DNA of 64,000 nucleotides from Limnanthes douglasii subsp. nivea (Eukaryota; Streptophyta; Magnoliopsida; Brassicales; Limnanthaceae). Location of the stretch: NCBI GenBank assembly GCA_036936605.1, contig JAUPFV010000002.1, positions 314,170,893 through 314,234,892 on the forward strand, in the 5' to 3' direction. Positions 1 to 12,025 of the stretch are shown here, piece by piece. The translations under genes were made by a program, and so were the position numbers. A model generated the notes under the pieces. The model did not search any database. It had not been told where the DNA came from and saw nothing but the letters and a program-made list of their open reading frames with translations. The first letter of the stretch is position 1, and the number at the start of each line of letters is the position of its first letter.

Positions 1-189
1 TATAATATTTATTATACAATTGACTATAACATACCAATTGAAGAACCTATCTATGTGTTCATTTATTTGAACATAAAAAGAACTTGGTATAGGTTGATAT
101 TATTAAATGTGTAGGGAAGGTATTTGAAGGTGGTGTTACATTTATGAGTCTTGCTTACCTATATATATGTTCATACTCAGAAAGAAAAA

Positions 190-1620
190 CTTAGTGTTCA
201 TTGTTCGATGAAAGATAGCAAAGAATGTCCATAGAGATTGTATGCTTCAATTGATAAGTTGAATGAATGTATCTTTATCAATATGTATGTGGTGGTCATT
301 AAGTGTTATCATGGTTACTAGACCGCAAAAAAGCAATTGACGTCTGATTTAATATTGAACAAGATAGGTGATGATATTAGATAAAAAAGTGACACCACTC
401 TAAAAAAGTTCAAACCCTTGATCAATTCAATTATGGTATGAAAATTTATTATTGCGTGTCTTGGATGGCTTTGCTGAAAGTTAAAAATAAAATTTACGAT
501 AATAGTTCTATTTCTTTTGACTTGTTAAAATGTTATATAAGGTGTTGAAGACTTTGGACATGACAAGTGATTTTATACTAGAGTATGATGGACACAATAT
601 TTTTTTAAACGATGTTTTATAGCTTACATATTTTGTCTTCAAGATTTTCATTCTTGTCATCCGCTTCTCTTTATCAATAATATATTTTTTACCGGTACAT
701 ATCGAGGGATTTTACTTTCTACAATAGTTAAAGATGGTAACAATGGTAAGTTGTTTTAACAAATATTATGTTTCAATACATATTTGTTTGGGTGTGTAAT
801 TACATATAAAGTCGTTACGAAATTACTTATAAGTTGGTTGTGTAACCTTTTCGGTTGCAAATTTAGTATGTTGTTATGAAATACATGATTTTATTTTGGT
901 TGTGTAATTACGTGTTAAGCGGTTGCGTAACTTAGGTTGCGTAATTTTATTTGTTGGTTGTAAAATTAAAGATTATATAATGGTGATAATTAGCAATGGT
1001 TTTGGAGATATTAAGCCTTATTTATTTGTTCGTCAAATCTTTTTTATTTGATCATCACCTAAGTATTGTTAATGTTGTATCAAATGTTTTCTATGATTTC
1101 TATTGTTTATTTTATATCATCTTATTGGGAATCTGAAACATGCGTTGAGATATTCATTAAAGGATTTATGGAAGAAGTTGGTTAAGATTTTGAAATAATG
1201 TGTTTATGCACCCTCTAAGAGTTTATTTAACTCACATTTGTATGAATTTCTTAAAAAATGTGCTAAAAAAACTTATGTCCATGAAAAACCTTCTTTCTAA
1301 AAAGTACGATGGTGCATTTTTAAGGTAAATGTTATGGTTCCATGGTTTCTAGTCCAGCTGAGTCATGTAATAATCAAATTTAAATTTTTTGTAGCATGTG
1401 TATTTCAGAATTATTAGATAAAATTAGTTTTAAGCTTATAACCCAGATGTCAAAGCATTATTCTGGTTATTTACGTTGGAATAGAAAGATTTGTCCTAAT
1501 ATTGAGAAAAATATTAATATTAGTGTGGAAGAAGTTCGTACGTGGATTATTCGGTTGTATACCGAAGTAGTGTTTGAAGTTCAATTATAACTGATTATGG
1601 TTGTTGATATTTTGAACTAC
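190..1620 (+). pseudogene. Decayed Mutator-like (MULE) transposase
   Basis: Translating the + strand in shifting frames gives, in order, the hallmarks of a plant MULE transposase: a C...CP*RLYAS segment (about 200-260, with a stop where Trp is usual) typical of the N-terminal MuDR DNA-binding domain; a YG...Y..W segment (about 430-520); and a core at about 600-775 reading FI-N-NIFFTGTYRGILL followed by KDGNN, which corresponds to the family's IDGTFL.GKYRGTLL...KDGNN block. The first catalytic Asp of that block is Asn here. About 345 nt of unrelated repeat-rich DNA follow. The C-terminal part resumes at about 1120-1620 with KDLWKKL, ISELLDKI and NRKICPNI. Many stops and frameshifts make it non-functional. 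Seen: the motifs. Known: family order. Inferred: one ancient element disrupted by an insertion or replacement in the catalytic middle. Confidence 0.6.
776..1115. repeat. Diffuse GGTTGTGTAATTAC-type repeat cluster
   Basis: Variants of a 12-14 nt motif close to GGTTGTGTAATTAC recur irregularly between about 780 and 970. The same motif family comes back at about 2010-2230 and near 2700. The cluster interrupts the MULE reading frame, so it is probably part of inserted DNA. I see no terminal repeats that would define the inserted unit. Confidence 0.45.
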
Positions 1621-3880
1621 ATATGTACTTATAATATTTGCTAATTTAGTGTTTTTTTATTTGCATGCTTGTGCTGCTATATTAAGTATTAAATGGAATC
1701 TTCAAGCTTTTATAAGGAAATTTACTGTCAGGGAATACTAGTTTTTTCTACTTTTGGTGAATCTTCTACTTCAAATCCATACTCTATTTTTATTCCACCT
1801 ATCTGACATATATTATATCCCAAGGTGAAGAATTTCTTGATAAAGTAAAGTGCGGGTGTTGTAAAAGAACATGGAAATAATAGAAGAACCTGCGAATAAA
1901 AGATATACAACAATGTGTTTTTGTTGTTTTTAATTGGATATATTCTTTTTCCCATGTCTATAAAAAAAATTGGAATCGTACATTTTTTAGCTATGAAAGT
2001 AAACATTGTTAATGGGTTGCAAAATTACATTATAATAGGTTATATAAATAGAGAGTTGTCGTAAACAAATACTAGTTTAATGGGTTATGTAATTACCTTA
2101 TTATGGGCTATGTAGTTACATTTTAATTGGTTGTGAATTAAAAATATTTGATTGTATAAATAGACATTTGTTGTGAAAAAAATTAATTGGGGTTGGAAAT
2201 TATGGTTTAATTGGTTAAAAAGTTACGTTACAAATTATTGAAATTATGAAATATCAATATATAAATAAACAATAATATAAATTTAATACTCGAAACAAAA
2301 AAAAGGTGTAGCTTACAAGCATATAACTTTTACATAAAAAACATAATTGACAAATAAATTAAAAAAAATACTCTTTTTTGTCTGATGCATGATCTTTTTC
2401 TCTTTTATACAAGATCTCATTGTGAATGGTTGTTAAAATAACTTTATTTTCCTTTTCTTTGTAACATTATCTTAAAGAATAACATTTAATTCAGATATTT
2501 CTTTAATCAGTTCATTGGTTTTTTTTTCGAGTTCTTCAATTCGTTTAATTATGTCTTCGTCTAGATCCATATATTCTAACTGTAAAATAAAACAAATATA
2601 AACGTTTACTTCAGATTGTGGTTGCATACTTATGTGCAGTCTTTGTCAAAATATATTTTTGGATGTGCTAAACATCATTTAGTAATCGTGAGTAAATAAG
2701 TTGCGTAATTGTGAGTAACTTGGGTGTGGATTTAACTTTTTTATTGTGAAAAAAGACTGATGTTACGTGTTGAAATGATTGGTAGCTTAAATACACTCAT
2801 TTGCGTTGTCAAACAAGTTTTTTTGTTTGAAAACCAGAAAAGAAACTAAAAGTGGAAGAGTTCCTCCATTTGGTAGCATAAATATTTTCAACTCAGTTGT
2901 GAAAAAAGAAAACATTCATCAAGAACCTTTAAATATGTGCACAAGTATTTTCTAGGTTTGTATGTGTTGTTGTGTAAAAATGTATGCAAATCATAAAAAA
3001 CAAAAACAAACACAAACATTTTTGTCTTAAATATATAATTTGAACACAACAATTGAAAAATGAAAGACGAAATAGAGTAATTTCATCGTGAAAACCTGAT
3101 TTAATTGTTCTTTTGTGCTCATTCGCAATTCACTAAAAATTGTTGCAAGAATTTGTAATTTGTGAGGTTTTGTAGCTTTAATTTTAAAGATAGAGAGAAA
3201 AAATAAAAATAAAATCACAAGTTGACACACAATAAAAAGTTTGGTTTTTTCAGTGTTTATGTTAGATAGGTATTGTTGCAATATTTTATCTCTACGATGG
3301 TTATCAATAAACGTAAAAATTAAAGTTTGAATTGTCATTAATAGTTTAATTCGTAAGAGTATAAATAACAATAATAATTATTATTATTAATAATATCTTT
3401 AAGATATTTTTAGTAATAGTCATGGATCATTGATCCAATTGGCAATTAAATAACTTTTTAACAAGATAGATAATGTCTGTCATGTTTAATGATCATAATA
3501 GTTGGAAACTCTAATAGATGTGAATGGAATTTTTTTATTTTATGAGGCATGGTTATCATAATATTAGTGTACAAAATTAAGTTTCCGAGAATCAGCATTT
3601 ACAAAAACTTTAAATACCAGAGCTCACACAATACTATTATAAGATATCTCTATATTCTTCTGAGAATAAATTTAAGAAATATTTTTTCTCTTAGTCTCTA
3701 TTTCACACTCACCAAAGTACCGTCGTTTCTTCAAAGTCCCAAAGTGATATTTATAATGCATGGTACAAATATTTATTCAAAACATAATTTAAAAAATCCT
3801 AACATAAATAATGATCTTATTGCAATAAGAAGTAAGTATTATGTTTTTAACAGAAGATAAATCTAATCATCGTAACTGAA
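1621..3880. other. AT-rich intergenic stretch without recognisable genes
   Basis: No translated segment on either strand shows a motif I recognise. The open frames here are short and low in complexity (Ile/Phe/Asn/Lys-rich), as expected by chance in AT-rich DNA. Variants of the GGTTGTGTAATTAC motif occur at about 2010-2230 and near 2700. Confidence 0.5.
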
Positions 3881-3884
3881 AACC

Positions 3885-4085
3885 TTATTGGATATTGGAT
3901 AAATTTATTTATTTATTTATAAAATTTCGGATATTGGATATTTCGAATACGGATATAGCTATATCCATATCCGTTATTTTCGGATACGAATTCGGATACA
4001 AATTCAGATACGAATATTATTTATTTTCTTCGGATTGAATGTCGAATATTTCGGTCATATATCATATTTTCGGATTTTTTGACAG
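3885..4085. repeat. Degenerate TTCGGATA/TATCCG repeat
   Basis: Closely spaced variants of GGATATTGGATA, TTCGGATACG and their complements fill this stretch, including a short palindrome (GGATATAGCTATATCC, about 3952-3967). The block abuts the truncated end of copia copy A. No coding potential is visible. Confidence 0.5.
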
Positions 4086-4288
4086 TCATAGTTGTTGGAG
4101 ATTCTATGTAGCGACTTACCGTTCCAACTGCATGAAGAATACTAGGCCTCGTGCAAGCTTTTCAATAATCTCGAATATACACTTTCGCTTTCTTAATGTT
4201 TGGATATTTTAACACGAAACTCAATGAGTGTGTTGGTCAACTTACAGTTCTCCATCTTAAACTTCTTGAACATATATTTTGCATAACT

Positions 4289-4978
4289 TTATTGTGATAT
4301 AAAAATTCCATCTTTTTGTTCCTTAACTTTACTGTCAAGGTAGTATGCCATGAGGCCCATATCGGTCATCTCAAATTTCTTCTTTATCACTTCTTTAAAT
4401 TTATTGAACTTGCTTTGGCTACTTCTGGCGAAGATCAAATCGTCCACGTAGAGACACACAATAAAAATATATTCATCTTTGATATTGGTATAAAGATCCT
4501 CCTCGTAAGGAAATTTGTAAAATCCATTATCTACGAGATACTTATTGAATCTACTGTTCCATACCCTTGGTGCTTTGTTTAGTTCGAAAGAGCCTTCTGG
4601 TAGCTTCAACACATTGCGTTTGTGACTTTTCACTTCATACCCGAGTGGTTGTTGAATATAGACTTCTTTTTATTAAAAAACCATTTATAAATACTGAATT
4701 TACATCCATTTGTTGTATCTTCAACTTGTTTTGAGCTGTCAAAGAAATTATTAGTCTAATAGTTTCTTATCGGGTAACGGGGCGAAAACCTCATTATAGT
4801 TAATTTTATCCTTTTTGTTGTAGCCTTTTGCAACAAGCCTTTCTTTGTGTTTTTTAATCTCCTCCATATAATTTCTTTTTTGGTATAGCCATCTAACACC
4901 TATTATCTTGTACCCTTTGGGACGTGAGGTGAGTTCCCACGTGTTATTCTTCTTGATGGCTCTAATTTCTTCATCCAT
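4289..4978 (-). pseudogene. Copia reverse transcriptase remnant (copy A)
   Basis: Two minus-strand open segments carry copia RT signatures. About 4751-4978 has the RT N-terminus (EEIRAIKKNNTWEL, then RWLYQKR, then ERLVAKGYNKKDKINYNEVFAP). About 4289-4633 has PRVWNSRF, the catalytic core CLYVDDLIF with both Asp retained, and KKFEMTDMGLM. The stretch between them, which normally holds the first catalytic Asp (LDVKSAFLNG), is frameshifted. Same family as 45,711-46,616. Confidence 0.75.
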
Positions 4979-4999
4979 CGTGTCTCCTCATTTTTTCTC

Positions 5000-7500
5000 T
5001 TGTGTAGCTTCATGAAATATCACTAGTACACAATCATCAAAGAGTTAAAATAGTTTAATTTTATCCACTGGTTTGGTAACATCATAAAGACCATCACTCT
5101 GTCAATTTGACTATAATTTAACGATGATGAAGCTGATGAGTCTCCATAAGTAGTTGATGTGGGGTTACGACCTCTTTTTTATTGCAACGGTGTCTACTCA
5201 TGTTCTTCAATTTGGGGATATTTTTGAAATTATTTTTATTAGACCCAAATTCTCATTCGTGTTTTCATCAATTATCATGTGTCAGTTTAGCACAACTTTT
5301 TTGTGTCGTAACCGATGAATATAAAAAAAAATTATTTTATCATCTAGTTTGGTTTGTTGTTCGTTTGGTACATTGACATGAGCTACACTTCTAAATACTC
5401 TCAGGTGGGAAATTCTATGCTTTCTACCACTCCACGGTTCTTATGGTTTCGTTCCGCAAATATTTTGTGTTGGAGATCGGTTAGACAACTAAACCGCACA
5501 TACAATTACTTTCTTCTAAAAATCTTTAGGTAGTTTATTATTCTTGAGCATACTTAGCGACATATCAAGAATTGTTCCCTTTTTCTTTTCCGCCACACCT
5601 TTTTGTTGAAGAAAATTGGAAACTCTCAAGCAACGATGAATTCCATTAGCTTCACAAAAATATTGGAATTTATTGCATATGAATTCTTTTCCTTAGTCAG
5701 ATCTCATGGATTTAATCTTATTATCGCTCTTCTTTCAATAAGTTTTGAAAACTTCTTAAATATTTCCATACTTTGGATTTCTGTTTTAATAAATATACCC
5801 AAATTATTCTTGATAATCCTTAATGAAAAATATGAAGTAGTTACTTTTACCTAGAGAGCTCGGCTTTATTGGACCACACACATTAGTTTCACTAAGCTCG
5901 AGAGGTGTCTTGGCTATTGATTATGAATAATTTGGAAAGGTTTTCCTAAATTTCTTCCCAAAGTTGGTCAGGTTGATTAATAGTTAAATAAACAGCAATC
6001 TTCTCACCACCTCTTTGTTTGACAATAAATTTAAAATTGTAAAGTTCAGATTTTCAAATGGAACATGCCATAACCACGATGCAACTTTATAACAAACTTT
6101 TAGACACTTTACAACATTATTTTAAATATTCATAGAAAACATTCTATTTTTTGAGATTTGAACTTTAGAAATTAAATCTCGATCGTCATCTCTAATACAA
6201 AGACTATAACTTTTCATGTGAATATCATAGACCTTTTCTAGGACTTTTCCCAAGCACAAGATGTTGTTTTTGAAGCTAGGTACGTAATAGACATTTAAAA
6301 ATAATTGGTTACTGCAATTATTCGCGCGAATAAGAATGTTACAATTTTATTTCATTGATATTTTGGTTTCAGCTCCAAAAGATACATTTTCACTCACTAC
6401 TTTTATGAGCTCTACGAACATTTTCACACATACACAGTTTCTTGCACCGGTGTAAAGATACCATGTATTTTTTTACATTCATTAGGATTTTTGTATGTTA
6501 TAAGTAACATATGTTTTCCTCTGTCTTCTCCTCTACATAGTTGGCCCTCTCCTTAATCTATTGTAGGGACCTATGTATTATGAAGCATAATTTCTGAACC
6601 TTTGATATTAATAGCATTGGATTTGAGATTCAGCATACCTCGAGTTCAAATTTCTTCTTCCACGACCTAATATTGAGCTTTCTCATTTTCGCAGTTGTAG
6701 TTAGAATAATTGTTGCCATGACTCCAATCACATCTACGACCATGATTACCACTTCGTTCAAGTCATCTACCTGTGCCTCGATCATGTTGGTTTCTATTAT
6801 CCCATTGAATTGCATGCATATCCTTCAGTTGTACTCTAAAGAGTTGTTCAATGATATTTTTATTCTTCTTGTGCTTTTATTCATAGACTTTTAATGATCC
6901 TTATGGTTTTTCAATCATCATTTCCTCATAGTCTTTAATTTCTTCAGTAATCACGACGATATGCTAAAATTTAGGATCCAACAAATGTAATATTTTTTTT
7001 CTATTACTCTCACATCTTTTAGTTTCTCACAATTTCTTTTTAATTGATTAGATTTGGTTTATAATCTTGAGAAATATTCACCAATAGACTCGGAAGATTT
7101 CATATGTAAGGATTCAAATTCACCTCTTAATATTTAGTGACGTAACATTTTCACCTTTTTGAATCTTTTGTAAAAGTTTTATACCTTCTCTCATGCTTGT
7201 TTGGTGGAAGATGAACTTGAAATATTTTCAAAACCATCATTATCAAATGCTTGATAGATAAAGAAGAGAAAATTTTGGTCTATCTTTCTTGAATCCTTCA
7301 AAGTTGTTTTCTCCTCTTGAGTAAGACTAACTTCATCTTCGGGTTCGTTGAAGCATTTTTCTACGACATCCCATACATCATGCGCTCAAAGGAGAGACTT
7401 CATCTTGATATTCCAATTGTCGTGATTGTTTTTGTTGAGTGTTGGAACTTGGAAGGATGATATACTATGTGCCATATCTTTCAATATGTTAAAGATAAAA
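5000..7500 (-). pseudogene. Copia integrase, protease and gag remnants (copy A)
   Basis: Minus-strand translation in broken frames gives an integrase C-terminal half at about 5330-5600 (a GG.EK.TILDMSLSMLK segment equivalent to the usual GVAERKNRTI). Further right are decayed integrase core and pre-integrase sequence (about 5600-6300), a short protease-like stretch (about 6350-6600) and a gag-like region with a Gly/Arg/Asn-rich linker near 6640-6800. No segment exceeds about 90 codons without a stop. The assignment rests on order and on collinearity with copy B, so sub-boundaries are approximate. Confidence 0.5.
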
Positions 7501-7520
7501 AAAACTCGGATTGAGTTTGT

Positions 7521-7533
7521 GGCTCTAATACCA
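7521..7533 (-). other. Primer-binding site of copia copy A
   Basis: The minus strand reads TGGTATTAGAGCC, one base off the TGGTATCAGAGCC complementary to the 3' end of plant initiator tRNA-Met, the usual copia primer. It lies just inside the presumed 5' LTR. The equivalent site in copy B is at 49,116-49,129. Confidence 0.7.
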
Positions 7534-7537
7534 CTTC

Positions 7538-8200
7538 TATAGCAAATAATATGAAACACTCAAACAAATAAAAAAAAATTATGTAGATTGAAAACGAGGA
7601 AATGCTACAAGCCATTCTTATAACTCACACTACAAGAGAAATAATTTTTCCTAACACTCAAGATAATTATCTTATCCTTCTATTTTTGCTATAATTTTTC
7701 TATAATAGTTTCTTGTTGGTAGTATTTGTAATGTATAAAATAGTGACTGACTTCACTATTTATAGGAAGCTAAGCTTCCAAAACAAGTTAATAAGGTATA
7801 CCTTATAAAACAAGCGAACAAGGTGTGGCTTCCAAAGTAAACTAATAAGACGTGGCTTCCAATTTGAAGTACTTATACGAACATTGGAAGTTTTTACCAA
7901 CATTTCGAGCTTATTATTGGAAGTTTTTACGACATTTTTCGAGCTTATAGGCTACCCAATTTGGTGATCAATTTTAAATCACAACTTTGTGATCAATACT
8001 TCACAAAAAATAGTATTATACCGTCGGGTCTTTGTTATTATATTACAACTTGGGGATCAATTCTACATCGATTAAATTAAGAAAATGACTTTTGACAAAT
8101 AATGAATTGATCATCAATACATTGATTTTATTAATTTGGTCTACTATATTCATTAGATTTCCTATTAATTTGGTATTCTATATTAATTTTCATATTAATT
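7538..8200 (-). repeat. Probable 5' LTR of copia copy A
   Basis: This segment follows the primer-binding site on the minus strand and is non-coding. It aligns by eye with about 49,130-49,748, the same position in copy B. It includes direct repeats built on AAGGTGTGGCTTCCAAA and AAACAAGTTAATAAGGTAT (about 7775-7860). The outer edge is not certain because copy B is cut by Gypsy-2 before its own end and copy A has no 3' LTR to compare with. Confidence 0.5.
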
Positions 8201-8229
8201 TGGTCTTCTATATTACTTCGATTATCTAT

Positions 8230-8585
8230 TAATTAATAGATTTATATATCTCACCCATTTTAGTAATAAAGGAATATATTTTTATGCATAGTGTGAGAAA
8301 ACAATTGGGAGCTGCATATTTTCCGAGAGATAAAAATAGCTCTAAGTCTTTTTAGAGATAACTGAGGTGAGAGATAAACACTGAATATAGGTTTTTTGTA
8401 AATTACGAGTGATTTAGTCATTTGTGTTTGAGAGTCTTTGTGCAACATACTTATTGATAAAAAGAGTGTTAGTTTCCAGTGGATGTAGAATTTCTTCACG
8501 ATCCGAACCACATTAAATGTTGTCTTGTGAGCTTGGTTTATTATTGATGATCTATTGATGATCTGTATCTCGCCTATAAACCAGA
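8230..8585 (+). repeat. Putative 5' LTR / leader of the TNT1-like element
   Basis: AT-rich non-coding DNA ending about 20-100 nt before the gag start. The GTGGATGTAG and CCGAACCAC blocks at about 8481-8513 match the conserved end of many plant copia LTRs. With no second LTR in the window the limits are estimates. Confidence 0.4.
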
Positions 8586-8606
8586 AAGCAACGAAAGATA
8601 AGTTCC

Positions 8607-8918
8607 ATGAAGCTTAACCTAGAAAATTTTGACGAATCTAATGATGGAAAACTCTATAGAGTTACGGTTAAGGCTTACATAATATATAAGGGATTAGTTG
8701 GTGTTATTGATGATAAATCTACACAAATTGATGATGTGGTATTGTCCAAAGCTCACAGTGCCCTAATATTGAGCTTGGGAAATAAAGTGCTACGAGAGGT
8801 GTCTGAAGAACCTACAACACTGGTGATATGGAATCAACTGGAGGCGATTTACATGAAGAATTATTTGGTAAACATATTATATCTAAAGAAAAAATATTTA
8901 CACGGTTTCTATGTCTAG
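8607..8918 (+). pseudogene. Copia gag remnant (TNT1-like)
   Basis: 103 codons. The translation shows the copia gag-polypeptide pattern: FDESNDGKLYRVTVKAYI (substitute for FDG.N...W...M...L), KAHSALILSLGNKVLREVSEE, then WNQLEAIYM and a LYLKKKYL helix. Typical TNT1-type gag is about 250-290 residues and ends in a CCHC knuckle; this copy breaks soon after residue 100 and I see no knuckle in the following shifted frames. It is a capsid precursor remnant, surely non-functional. Confidence 0.7.
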
Positions 8919-9339
8919 TAGCACAGAGATCCAAAGGCACCTAGATGACTACAACCGAATCATACTTGACTTGAATGTAATTGGTGTGAAGGTGGAGGAT
9001 GAGGACCAAACAATCATCCTTTTAAGTTTTTCTAACTAAGGAGTATGAACACTTCGTGGACACCATATTCTGTGTGAAAAACTCACTTATGATGGTCGAA
9101 GACAAAAGTTCCTTGAACTTTAAAGATCTTTAAAAAAGTGTTTTGAATGATGAATCCCCAAGGCACGAACTGAATGTAAGAGATCGATCAGGCACAAAAT
9201 ATTATAGGGAGAGGAGAGGAATATCGCGGTCAAAGTCTAAAGGGGCTATTGTGGGTTCAAACATACTCTGTTGGACATGCAGTCCTAGAGAAAGAAAATA
9301 GCCACAACTATTAGAAGATCAAAGCCGACGAATGCTGCA

Positions 9340-9564
9340 ATGGTGTCTGATGATTGTGAGTACGTTGATGGTTTAAGGGCTTCTTATTCTTGCAGGTATA
9401 ACGATAATTTGGTGTTTGATACGGGTGCATCATTTCACATAACTTCTGATAAGCATTGGTTTGCATACTTGAGAATGCTTGATGGTGGAAGAGTCATCCT
9501 TCAGAATGACAAATCCTGCGATGTCAAATGGATTAAAATAGTTCGACTCAAGTTGTCTACATGA
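9340..9564 (+). pseudogene. Copia aspartic protease remnant
   Basis: The translation contains NLVFDTGASFHIT, the aspartic protease active-site motif (DTGAS) in its usual copia context (W..DTGAS.H....), followed by a GG.V.L.N strand. The catalytic Asp is retained. It is followed after 220 nt of shifted frames by the pre-integrase domain. Confidence 0.7.
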
Positions 9565-9789
9565 CTTGAGAGAGTAACTAACAACTTAAAGTATGTACCT
9601 GAAGTTAAATGTAACCTTTTTTCTATTCGGGTGTTAGATGATGAAGGGTTTACATATATGGGTGGAGATGGTAGAATTATGGGTCTTAAAAGGCTTCCTT
9701 ATTGTTATGAAAGCCAATAGGACTAATGGTGTGTTAGTTTCTATGGCTCTGTAGTAATATGGGTGTGCCTAATATGGTGACGAATTCTA

Positions 9790-10400
9790 TCATTTCGTGG
9801 CATCATCGACTAGGACATTTAACTGAGAATGGACTCAGTAAACTAAGTAAACAAGGGTTGTTAGATGGTACCATGATTCAGAAGTTGAGCTTTTATGAAA
9901 GTTGTATTAGGTAAGAGAAAGAGATGAAATTTATACCCAACAACCAGACATCCAATGAAGTACTTGATTATGTTCACTCAAACCTTTAGGGTCCAACACG
10001 AGAACCTACCATAGGTGCTGCAAAGTACTTTATGTCGATGATTAATGACTATTCCAGGAAAGTATGGGTTATAATTTTTAATACCAAGGATGAAGCATTT
10101 TCTTCCTTTATGAATCACAAGGGTTTTGGTAGAGAATCAAAACGGGAAAATACTGAAGAAGCTTCAGACTAGTAATGACTTGGAGTATGTAATCAAGGAG
10201 TTCACTAACTATTGTGAAAATCTTGGCATTACTAAACACCAAGGAATAATTGGGACTCCCCAACATAATGAGCATGTTGGTATGCTTCATACAACTTGTA
10301 TGAGTCAGAGATTCTAGGGAGAAGTCATTACAATAATTGCATATATCATCAACAAGAGTCCATCTTCGGCACTTAGGTTTATTTTTCCTCAAGATATCTG
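9790..10400 (+). pseudogene. Copia integrase remnant (TNT1-like)
   Basis: Shifted frames give HHRLGHLTENGLSKLSKQGLL (pre-integrase zinc-binding part, about 9800-9860), then VHSN..GPTREP, SMINDYSRKVWV and TKDEAF (integrase core, about 9970-10,100), then FTNYCENLGITKH and TPQHNEHV (about 10,200-10,280). The usual ending GVVERMNRT is degraded to HVGMLHTT, so the catalytic Glu is gone. Not functional. Confidence 0.65.
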
Positions 10401-10889
10401 GATGGGAAACCTAAGTTGTAACATTTGTGAGTGTTCAGATGTGTTGTCTACGCACATGTAAAGCAAGATAAGCTTATGCCAAGAGCACTAAAATGTTTCT
10501 TCCGCTGTCATCCGGAAGGGGTAAAATGGTATAGGTTTTGGTACCATAAACTTGGACGTTAGAAGACTTTGATAAGTATGGACATAGTTTTCAATAAAAC
10601 ATACATGCCCTTTATGAAGGCGGTGGAGACTCAACCTAGTACTGCCGAAAACAGATGTGTAGTTGATGATGGATCTGATCTACAAAATGAACATAGAGAC
10701 ACTTATTCAAAAGAAGATTTTGAGCCCTATTCTACTTCACGTCATACATAGGAAGTTCAACCACTGTATGACTTATCAGATGGGAGAGCAACATGATACT
10801 AAAAGTTATGAGCTGGTGCGAGATAGATTACAGAGACCAAGCAAACAACCACAGAGATATGGTTTTACCAATGCAATTTTTTATTCTTT

Positions 10890-11290
10890 ATCTATTGAAA
10901 TGTAGGAAGATGTTAATGAACCTGAAACGTATCATGATGGTATCAAGAGTAGTAATAAAAAATGGCTCACAACCACAAAACAAGAACTGAGATTTCTCAT
11001 GAAGATGAACACCTAGATTCTTGTGAAGCAGTCGAAGGGTCATAAGCTGGTTGAGAGTAAATGAATATACAAGAAGAAGCTATGTATTCTTGGTGTTGAG
11101 TTAACAAGATACGGGGCTAGATTCTTTGCTTAGGGCTTTACACAAAAGGAAGGTGTCGATTTCAGAGAGATATTTTTCAATGGGTGTGAAACAAACCTCC
11201 ATCATGGTTATCATGCCAATTGTTGCTAGATTTGACCATATGTCGGAGAACTCAAAGCCATTATTAGATATAAAAACTGAACAACACTAC
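10890..11290 (+). pseudogene. Copia reverse transcriptase N-terminal remnant
   Basis: Shifted frames give an EPETYHDGIKS...W...KQEL..L segment (about 10,915-11,000), equivalent to the conserved start of copia RT. Farther on come YGARFFA, FTQKEGVDFREIFF and a short tail up to about 11,280. The YVDD core is absent, so the element is cut before RT motif C. After 11,290 no copia sequence is visible. Confidence 0.55.
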
Positions 11291-11684
11291 GATGAAGTAA
11301 TTAAAAAATATGTGATCTCTCACATAAAAAGAGATCGATACAACGGATACGTAATGTAAGTTTTAGAAAAATATTAGAAAAAATTCAACTAACAATAACA
11401 TCGCTTAGGTAATTAATGATTTAGTCTTTCAATTCCTTTCGTTAACCTTCTCAAAACTATGAAAGTTGTATAATTTATCTACTTCGAATCAATAACAAAA
11501 ACTTAAATTACACCTAAACCCTTTCTGCCGCGGTTAAAATGAGAATAAAAAATTACCACATGATTAGTATTATATACTAAATCTATAAATTTCTTTTGGT
11601 ATTTATCGTCTCTAAATGTATATTCGAACTCTAAAAGTTTTTTTTAATTTAAGTTAAACTAGCAGAGTTCATATTGGTATTAGT
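11291..11684. other. AT-rich stretch without recognisable genes
   Basis: Non-coding spacer between the truncated TNT1-like element and Copia-1. I see no repeat or motif that I can name. Confidence 0.5.
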
Positions 11685-12005
11685 TGTTGTTAAGTTCCAG
11701 TACCTGTTCTCACAAATATATAGATATAGGTGTTTACTTTAAAACAAGACAAAACAAAGTTGGGTTTAAAACGTTCTGATATTAATCAATGAATGCAGTA
11801 CAAGATAAATAGTAAAACACATACAAGACAGTTGCTAAAAAATAGCACCAGACTTCCTATAACTACTTAGTCACGTAACGCTTTGTTCCACCACTCCTAC
11901 ATTCTCTCAACTACGTCAAAGACCAAATCAAAGCAAATAACTATTTTCAAATATCAAATAAATAACCAAAAGAGAATAAATAAGTTTAGATTAATAAATC
12001 CAACA
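11685..12005 (-). repeat. 3' LTR of Copia-1
   Basis: On the + strand it runs from TGTTGTTAAG to AATCCAACA, that is, TGTTGG...AACA on the element's own strand. It is identical to 16,235-16,555 except one base. The polypurine tract directly abuts its right side. Confidence 0.93.
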
Positions 12006-12018
12006 TTCTCCCCTTTAA
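12006..12018 (-). other. Polypurine tract of Copia-1
   Basis: The minus strand reads TTAAAGGGGAGAA immediately before the 3' LTR, the expected plus-strand primer. The first five nucleotides next to the LTR (TTCTC on the + strand) are also found just outside the 5' LTR at 16,556-16,560. Confidence 0.85.
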
Positions 12019-12025
12019 TCTAAAC

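Larger units (their letters stand above)
4085..8200 (-). mobile_element. Ty1/copia retrotransposon copy A, decayed, 3' end missing
   Basis: On the minus strand the order is that of a copia element read from right to left: 5' LTR (about 7538-8200), primer-binding site, gag, protease, integrase and reverse transcriptase, ending abruptly in the RT/RNase H region near 4085, where the TTCGGATA repeat begins. The reading frame carries numerous stops and shifts. The region is collinear with about 45,503-49,748 (copy B) at clearly recognisable but imperfect identity, so these are two insertions of one family. No 3' LTR is seen, so the element is truncated on its RNase H side. Confidence 0.75.
8230..11290 (+). 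mobile_element. TNT1-like Ty1/copia element, decayed and truncated
   Basis: Reading left to right on the + strand there are an LTR-like leader with a GTGGATGTAG...CGATCCGAACCAC block (8481-8513), characteristic of the R/U5 part of TNT1-type LTRs, then gag (8607-8918), protease (about 9390-9560), integrase (about 9790-10,400) and the start of reverse transcriptase (about 10,890-11,280). The element stops within RT; no RNase H or 3' LTR follows. Frames are interrupted throughout. It is head-to-head with copia copy A, whose 5' LTR ends just to the left. Confidence 0.7.

Noticed and set aside
3549..3860. 103-codon plus-strand open frame
   Set aside because: Ile/Leu/Asn-rich translation typical of random AT-rich DNA; no recognisable domain, no TATA or splice context.
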